Positions 57,787 through 64,000 of a DNA stretch of 64,000 nt are shown piece by piece. The position numbers were made by a program, and so were the translations under genes. The stretch is from Cordilura impudica (Eukaryota > Arthropoda > Insecta > Diptera > Scathophagidae): contig OY821518.1 of the NCBI GenBank assembly GCA_963682025.1, positions 12,642,600 to 12,706,599 of the forward strand, in the 5' to 3' direction. A model generated the notes under the pieces. The model was not told the origin of the DNA, did no database searches, and was given only the letters and a program-made list of their open reading frames with translations. How positions within the stretch are numbered: position 1 is the stretch's first letter; every line of letters starts with the position of its first letter.

Positions 57787-59375
57787 TTATCTTTAGCTTC
57801 GTCCTCCTTGATATGTATAAAACGAGTTCCACACTGATTTGAATTGGCCGAATGCTTGCCGGGCTTTGTTCATGCGGCTGGAAATGTCGGCTTTGGAACC
57901 TCTACTTTTATCCAATATGCTTCCCAGATAACAGAATGATTCGACTTCGTCAAGCGATTGGTTCTGAACGGTTAATGTTTGTTCATTATTTACGTTTATT
58001 CGCATTATTTTAGTTTTACTGATATTTATTTCCAAGCCAACATATGATGCAGTTTCCTGGACTAGTGATAACTTAGATTGCATGTCTAAGTAGACAAATA
58101 TCATCAGCGTAGTCAAGGTCCTCCAGTCTGCCTTGGAGAATCCAAGTGATTCCCCTTTTATGAGATGTTGCCTTATCCATTACCACGTCAAGTACGCAGT
58201 TAAAAGGCAGGGGAGATAATACACATAATCGTCGTACACCAGAGTTAATGTTTATTTTGTTGCTCAGTTGTTTTTCGTGAAGCATACGACAGGTACCGTT
58301 TCCATATGAGATTTATTAGCTTGGCAGGTACACCTTTACATTTTAATGCGTTCCACATGGCTGCGTGAATCAGGGTGTCAAAAGCCTTCTTAAAGTCTTA
58401 AAACATTAGGTACAAATGTAATCTCCATACTACAGACTGCTCTATGATCACTCTTACACTATTAATATGATCGACACAAGATTCATGAGCACAAAACCCG
58501 GCTTGTTCTTTCCTAAGCTCAGGAAGTAGAAAAGTTCTTTTATTTATTATGTGTGCAATTACTTTGTTGATCATACTCAAAAGCGTAATACCTCTCAAAT
58601 TTTTGCGGGCTGTTAGATCTCTTTTTGGTATATTTATGATGACACCTTCAGCAATCTCCTCTGGGAAGAATTGGTTTGTAATTGGCGTGAGTAAATGAAC
58701 ACTCGTTGTTGGGTCAATTTTTAATAGCTCTGGGGATATATTGTCTATACCAGGCGATTTGTTGTTTTTCAGTGATTTTATTGCTTCGCAAATTTCAGTA
58801 ATATTGGGACAATCGATGGAGATATTTGTGATTGTGCAACTGTTGACAAAATGCTTTGGTTGAACCCGTTCTGCTATTATAAATTGAGGCTTTAGCGTCT
58901 TTTCTCTCCAACACCAGTCTCCAAGTGTCATCACTAATCCAATCTTTACGGGAGTTGTTCTTATATCCCAGGTGATTGTCTGCAGCTTGTGTTAATATCT
59001 TTTTCGTTTCCTCCCAGCAACGATCTCTGTTATTGTTGTTCTGAAGCGAAGTTCTCAATCTAACGTGAAGGAATTTCCAATTGTTGATTCTTTGATTTCG
59101 TCAACGTTATATCTTCTTTGGGAGATTAATGTGTCCTTTTTAATGGCGGCAATTTTTATGCGGAGTGTTGCGATTACCAGATAATTACGCACATCAAGAA
59201 GTGAACCTCGCCATTTTCTATTAATAGTAATGTGATCGATCTGGTTCTCAGTTATCCCGTCAGGAGAAACCCTTGAATGATTAAACAGCGTGCCACCAAT
59301 ACCCAGGTTGCTTGTTGTACATGTCTGTACTACCAAGAGGACTAAAAGCATATTGAGAAGAGATCCCAACGCATT

Positions 59376-60010
59376 CGGTATAAAAGCACCCCTGTTAGCT
59401 CAGTGATCGAACTATTTGGTGCAAAAAATTAAAGCCAATGCCGGTTTGAAAACATGCAGAGTCCAAAAAGTTTAAGACAGGATCGCTACAAAAAATTTAG
59501 ATATCAAAAACAGAGCACGGAAATTGAAATAATAATTCATAAAAATACTCCTGCTGCAAAATGGACATCGTATTGGCAGATTTTTCGAAGTTTCCGGATC
59601 AAAATTTTTATATTTCTAATACTTGAGGAAATGTCGAAAACGCAGATGTAATTTGTAAAATTGTTCCTGGTATCGCCAACAATATGCAGTTGGTTCAAAC
59701 GAAGCATGCCATTCGTTTCAAATTTATATTAAAGAGTGTTTCAAAAAAGACTATGTAAACACAATGTGTCCATATATTTTTGGGCCGATTTGGCATTCTG
59801 CCCCTACAGTAAGAAAGCTCTTGAGTGGTACAAGAACAATAACGTGGTTTTTGTACCAATGGAGGCAAATCCTCTACTATGCCCGGAGGTTAGACCAGTG
59901 GCGATGTATTGGGCTCTTATGAAAAGGGAGTTGAAGAGCTCAAAAACGGTGTCAAAAATGTGTCCAAAAAAAGTGACAGAAACCAGTATAAATTCCTAAT
60001 GAAAGAGTAT
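59376..60010 (+). pseudogene. Tc1/mariner transposase remnant (family D, copy 2, right part)
   Basis: SNYLVQKIKANAGLKTCRVQK (59408-59470) aligns with SDYLVRKVKANTVLKRYRVHK of the copy at 47100-47860. After a decayed first catalytic region (59480-59730), frame 59736-59999 gives CKHNVSIYFWADLAFCPYSK, containing the second aspartate, KALEWYKNNNVVFVPMEANP, and CPEVRPVAMYWALMKRELKS, where the third catalytic position of the family's ELRPVERYW reads VRPVAMYW. At least three frameshifts. Inactive. Confidence 0.75.
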
Positions 60011-60054
60011 TCGGGTATTTCATAAGTAGCGATTAGAAATAATATAAATTCAAT

Positions 60055-60830
60055 TGAATTAAATAATCTAACCCATAACAGTAAAGTTTTTATTAAAACT
60101 CTTTATTTCCTTATGAATATGGGCTTTGAATTTCTCCGTGACTGTGCTTGACTTTGCGTGACTATTTAAAAATTATTTTTTGGTCACAACAAGTCTATGG
60201 ACAAAGTTTCAGATCGATCGGATGAGGGGAAATGGGGTTTCAATCACTCCGTGACTGTGCGTGACTATGCGTGACTGTGTGGGACTATCTTAAAATTAAT
60301 CTTTGGCCACAACAAGTCTATTGACAAAGTTTCAGACCGGTCGGATGAGGGGACATGTGGTTTAAAGCACTCCGTGACTGTGCGTGACTATGCGTGAAGA
60401 ATTAAAATTAATCTTTGGCTACAACAAGTCTATGGACAAAGTTTCAGATCGATCGGATGAGGGGACATGGGGTTTTAATCTCTCCGTGACTGTGTGCGCT
60501 GTCTTAAAATTAATCTTTGGCTACAACAAGTCTATGGACAAAGTTTCAAATCGATCGAATGAGGGGAAGTGAGGTATTAATCTCTCCGTGACTGTGTGTG
60601 ACTATGCTTGACTGTGCGTGACTATGTCAAAGTTAATCTTTTTTCACAGCAAGTCTATCGACCAAGTTTCAGGTCGATCGGATAGTGAGAAATGGGTTCT
60701 AAATCACTCCGTGACTATGCGTGACTACCCCAAAATGAATATATACTCACAACAAGACTATGGGCCAAGTTTCAGATCAATTGGATGAGAGTTGCCCCGT
60801 GGCAGACAGGAAGGTTCAATGGGTTCCTTA
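60055..60830 (-). repeat. Element R4 with tandem units, copy 3
   Basis: Inverted and longest copy, six units ('aagtctatgg' landmarks at 60191, 60313, 60425, 60528, 60651, 60754; spacings 122, 112, 103, 123, 103). Spacing changes in steps of about ten because each unit carries one to three copies of the 10-mer GTGACTATGC. Flank 'taatctaacccataa' equals the closing flank of the other copies. The 62-residue frame at 60384-60572 is an artefact of the repeat. Confidence 0.8.
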
Positions 60831-62518
60831 TTATTATATTTTGTGTAGCTTACGATTTTTTCGTTCTCATTCCTTATTAGGTTAGGGGACAATTAAAATA
60901 TAACTTAAATTTACATGGGGTTTTCGTTTTATGTTTTTTTCTCTATACAAATTAAATTGAAATAATGTTAGTTAACTACTTGAATTCCTTTAATTTTTGA
61001 GCAAACAAGTTTTGTAGTTTGTTCAAGTCTCAAAGAATTTTATTTAATTTCGAATAAGTAAATTTAGTTCCTTTGCTTGTTTATCGTAGTTTATCGTTCA
61101 AATTAGTTGTGATGTTTTTATCGTTTTTTGTGTTTTTTTTTATATTTCGGAATGCCGCCAAATGTTCACGAAAGTAATTAATTTTATATTAAGCAGCTGT
61201 TGATATTTTCAGTTATAATCTTAGACTTGTTTCTTCTGTGTTGTATTATTAGGGGGTGTTTTTCTTTGCAACCACTTTAATTCATGGGACTGAAAACAGT
61301 TTTTCCTTCATGTTTTTTTTTTGGGCAAGTGGATAGCATTTCGTCAGCAAATAAAATTGAACTAAAATTTCCAAAAATTAAAAATTTTAATATTACTAAA
61401 AATTAATTTGGTAAATAAATTTTGAATAGTAGTTTGAAAAAACCAGCCAACAGATATGAAGAATTGTTAAATTTATCTACAAACAAATTTTCTTATAACA
61501 ATCCATTGTTCATTCTCTATAGAACAATGGACTGTTATAAGAAAAATTGTTCCGCTGTAGCTCATTTAAGATAAATAACCGAACAGTTTTTACTTAAAGA
61601 AATAGGCTAATATTGGTCTTGACATGTTTATATTTTATTTTTGGTTTGGAATAATTTGTCTTAGTGTCATTATTGTTATTATTTTTTTTAATATAAAATT
61701 TTTTTGGTGGAAAATACCACCACGACTACCATTTTACCATCATTATAATCTCAATTTACAATTTTTCACCTTCATCTTTATAACAAATGACACCTGAAAC
61801 TTGTTTCCTTCCTAATTTTTAGACAGACACACACACAAACAAAACACATAGACAATTATAATGAATTTCTATATTTGCTACTTATCTATACAAACAAAAT
61901 ATGAACAGCTCTGTGAACATACCTACACCAAAAATAAAGAAGTAGAAAATAACTTGTTTGAAATAATCTCTTTGAAACAAATCATCATCATCATCATCAT
62001 CATCATGGCCGTTAGCAACCCTCCTCAAGTAAACATATCATCTATCATTTTTCTACTTAAAATGAAAAATCCTGATTAAGTGAATTATTATGTTTGAGAC
62101 AAGACATGTTAAATAATTTGTGTGGCAAGAGAAAGATAGGATAGTTACACAGATCTATCTCTTTTTTTTTTAAGGGCTTAAAACAACTTGTATAGCAATA
62201 ATATCCAAACATCTGTTGTCTGTCTGTGTGCAACAATTTAAATTCGGTTCTTATAATCTGTGCATTTGACACGCTAGAAGATTTCGTTTTTTTTTCACAT
62301 CATCCACCGGCATATTTTGTTGGCATTTACAAATTTTAAGGTCTGTATTTTTACGCTCTAAAGTATTTATCCAAATTATAGATTTTGTAGAAGAACCAAT
62401 GAAGTGTGTATAAACCAAATCGTAGTACTATGATTTTGTTTTGTATTTATGTTGAAAAATGCATCTGTTGTTCTTTCTTTCTATACATATTTGTCTTACG
62501 AATATGAAATGTAAGTAA
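60831..62518. other. No gene recognised; spacer with (ATC)n microsatellite
   Basis: Nine perfect trinucleotide steps (ATC) at 61981-62006. An inverted pair 'tctatagaacaatggactgt' / 'aacaatccattgttcattc' near 61496-61545 could fold. No supported gene. Confidence 0.4.
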
Positions 62519-62825
62519 AAATGCAATTGAAATCAGAAAATCTGATTCGCAAGCCACAAACGACCACCACGGTCAAGCGACCTTAAAAAAGAAAAATGTA
62601 AACCTTTCAAAGCACATACATACATAACATGTATTAGCAACAATTTTAATTTTGAAAAAAAAAAAAAAAAAAAAAAATTTCAAATTTAAATTAGTTAAGA
62701 AAATCTAGTAATATACAAACGTATTTGGCTTAAAAATGCAATTGAATTCAAAAAATCTGATTCGCAAGTCAAAAACGATCAAACGACCTTAAAAAGCAAA
62801 AAATGTAAAAATTTCAACGTACATA
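62519..62825. repeat. Imperfect direct duplication (~215-bp period)
   Basis: 'atgcaattgaa' followed by 'aaatctgattcgcaag' and 'gaccttaaaaa' occurs at about 62521-62590 and again at 62735-62800, each followed by an 'aaatgtaaa' and 'acatac' stretch. A 22-base poly(A) lies between (about 62656-62678). It ends immediately before the Tc1-like end at 62826. Confidence 0.65.
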
Positions 62826-63484
62826 CAGTGGATGACAATACATTGGAAACTTTTAAAAAATTATAAATTTGAAATATTTGAGATAATATTTTCTCATAGG
62901 CTTGTTAGAAGTATAAACATACATATATAATCATATATATGTATATACATACATACATGTATAAACAGTATATATAACCACATATTTATATATATACTTA
63001 ACTATTAATTTTTCTTTAACCGTTCAAAAATTTAAAATTCGATCAAAAATTGATTTAGCTTAAAATATTTTAGTCCGTGTTGAAAAAACTTTATTTGTTG
63101 ATTTAAAGAGTGTTCTGAAAATTTGAAAGTGATTTACTCAACCACGCCTACAATTTACACTAGAACATTTGGAAGAATCAAAAAACGAGAATAATAGATA
63201 AATTTTCTGCTGGGGCGAATCGTTGCATTCGTTATCGAAATTTTTCGATCGAAATTATTTTTTTATTTTTCAAAATAATATACTAAGGAGTAATTTTACT
63301 CTGTCACAGCTAACAAGTTATGGTCCATAGTTAATAGTAAATGTGAATCGAGGTCTGACGATTGTCCGTCTTCCTTAAATAATAAACCAAAATATGAGAT
63401 TTCGATTGATTTTACTCGATATCGAATGCTACGATTTGCCCCCTGGTCTTAAACAAAAGAAAATGGGTGAAAAATATTAAATAA

Positions 63485-64000
63485 AATATTTAACAACGAG
63501 CTGAGGCTGATCTTGACTGTTATCGTCCTGTGAAGAAACTACCGATATCAGAGAGAAATAGTCTGGCTCGCCCATTTCACAAAACATCAATTGATTTTCA
63601 GAAATTATCAAAAGTATTTCAGAAAACATCAAATGTACTTCAGAATATATCAATTAAATTTCAGAAAATATCAATTGAATATGTATTACATTGCATTTGT
63701 AACATATATCGGAAACTATAAATGTGTTTTTCGAAAAAATGTCATCAAAATGTATATCCGATTCCTTTCCTGGTTTTTATATTATAGCCGATTAAAAAAT
63801 TAAAGCCTCTGCAAATAGAAACAATAACGAATTTTCGGTATTGATTCTGAAATCAATTGACATTTTCTGAAAATCAATTGACGTTTTCTGAAATACCCAA
63901 AATATACAAAAACACTTGTTAAATGTGGCGGTGGCATTACTGTGGTATGGGTTTGCTTTTTGGGCCGAGGAATGGGTCCAATTTATGTAGTAAAAGATAA
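63485..64000 (+). pseudogene. Tc1-like transposase, family A copy 3 (partial, interrupted)
   Basis: AEADLDCYRPVKKLPISERN and SLARPFH (63500-63575) correspond to 'DCYRPVKKPLISEKNRLARINF'. After the insert, PKYTKTLVKCGGGITVVW and GPIYVVKD (63895-64000) correspond to 'KHGGGSVMVWGCFS'. The catalytic FSDE block between them is missing, at or around the insertion. The reading is cut by the window edge, so the C-terminus cannot be judged. Confidence 0.75.
63574..63894. mobile_element. MITE-like insert with inverted ends inside a Tc1-like element
   Basis: Left end ATTTCACAAAACATCAATTG and right end, complement ATTTCAGAAAACGTCAATTG, form inverted ends that continue for about 30 bases with few mismatches. 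Next to the left end, a 20-22 bp unit (TTTCAGAAAATATCAATTGA) is repeated about five times. No coding sequence. It breaks the transposase reading frame at 63575 and releases it at 63895. The target duplication is unclear (CCCA appears on both sides, but offset). Confidence 0.55.

Larger units (their letters stand above)
54734..59375 (-). mobile_element. RTE-like non-LTR retrotransposon, copy 2, interrupted by R1 and a mini-Helitron
   Basis: Minus-strand order: endonuclease end NLGIGGTLFNHSR and GITENQIDHITINRKWRGSL (59310-59170), with the catalytic SDH region deleted; linker GYKNNSRKDWISDDTWRLV (about 58960); RT IKSLKNNKSPGIDNISPELL (about 58790), ITLLSMINKVIAHIINKR, LRKEQAGFCAHESCVDHIN (58500); DLDYADDICLL-like YADD (about 58090); VGLEINISKTKIMRIN and ESFCYLGSI (58000-57900); then the mini-Helitron; then YNSNVKSTLLYGC (about 57430-57390); then R1; then VLNKYLRRILHIFWLRPISN (about 55080) and RKRKWNWIGYTLRK, HGSRRIGRPSHTWRR to about 54800. 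The YADD box is intact but many frameshifts exist. The clade is tentative. Confidence 0.8.
54540..60050 (+). mobile_element. Tc1/mariner element (family D, copy 2) split by an RTE-like LINE
   Basis: The left part 54540-54733 matches the leader and start codon region of the family D copy at 47100-47860 ('gtcatgcttattgacaaccc', then MGDEIKLLNI at 54697). The right part 59376-60050 resumes the same gene. About 80 codons expected between the two parts are missing. The intervening 4.6 kb is an RTE-like LINE on the opposite strand with its own insertions. Confidence 0.7.
62826..64000 (+). mobile_element. Tc1-like element, family A copy 3, cut by the window end
   Basis: Left end CAGTGGATGACAATACATTG at 62826, preceded by TA (62824-62825). 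The leader block at 63178-63260 ('gcgaatcgttgcattcgtta') matches that of copy 2 (40560-40650, inverted). Transposase coding starts to be readable at about 63485 and continues past the window. A MITE-like insert occupies 63574-63894. Confidence 0.8.

Noticed and set aside
60384..60572. 62-residue frame with an internally repeated protein pattern (LIFGYNKSMDKVS twice)
   Set aside because: It is translation of the R4 tandem repeat; other units of the same repeat contain stops.

Overview
This is a strongly AT-rich, repeat-dominated eukaryotic window, best explained as intergenic or pericentromere-like DNA of an insect, most likely a higher fly (Diptera). That assignment is an inference from the mixture of jockey-like LINEs, many degraded Tc1/mariner elements, Helitrons, a foldback hAT-like element and AT-rich satellites; no host gene was found that would settle it. 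I see no convincing host protein-coding gene, no rRNA or tRNA gene and no CRISPR array. Nearly all supportable coding sequence is broken transposon coding sequence.

Layout. 1-7 kb: a 5'-truncated jockey-like LINE, a Tc1 fragment, two Helitrons joined end to end, and a Tc1-like element (family A) carrying a palindromic hAT-like element in its left end. 7-16 kb: a 103-123 bp tandem-repeat element, a local duplication, two mini-Helitron copies, and a dispersed element holding a 1.3 kb array of the heptamer AAAAATT. 16-22 kb: a 17-bp minisatellite split by a Harbinger-like element (perfect 19-bp inverted ends, TAA duplication) that itself contains an internally deleted mariner-like element; then two more mariner-like remnants and another tandem-repeat element. 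23-25 kb: a broken copy of a zinc-finger-bearing multi-copy gene family of unknown function. 25-32 kb: a Tc1 gene split by a jockey-like LINE and by an RTE-like LINE (itself hit by a mini-Helitron), followed by a nearly complete Tc1-like element. 35-41 kb: a second heptamer-containing element and two Tc1-like elements, one invaded by a dispersed repeat and by a second hAT-like copy. 43-52 kb: more dispersed repeats, another mini-Helitron, a (TTTTTAA)n array and two Tc1/mariner remnants. 54.5-60 kb: a four-level nest (Tc1/mariner > RTE-like LINE > dispersed repeat > truncated jockey-like LINE) plus a mini-Helitron. 60-64 kb: a third tandem-repeat element and a Tc1-like element cut by the window end and invaded by a MITE-like insert.

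How the parts relate. Repeat families recur and date one another by nesting. Tc1/mariner elements are usually the oldest layer. LINEs, the dispersed repeat called R1 here, the hAT-like element and mini-Helitrons lie inside them. Target duplications remain readable for the hAT-like pair (8 bp), the Harbinger-like element (TAA) and the mariner-like element (TA). Repeat labels used here: R1 = dispersed repeat carrying the palindrome TAGTCGGTCTAGACCGACTA; R2 = element with internal heptamer array; R3 = short dispersed repeat at 1-235 and 12810-13022; R4 = element with 103-123 bp tandem units.

The best candidates for undescribed elements are the palindromic hAT-like family, the mini-Helitron family, the R2 element with its resident satellite, and the MITE-like insert at 63.6 kb. 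None of these is evidence of a new cellular system. Boundaries of degenerate elements were read by eye and may be off by tens of bases.
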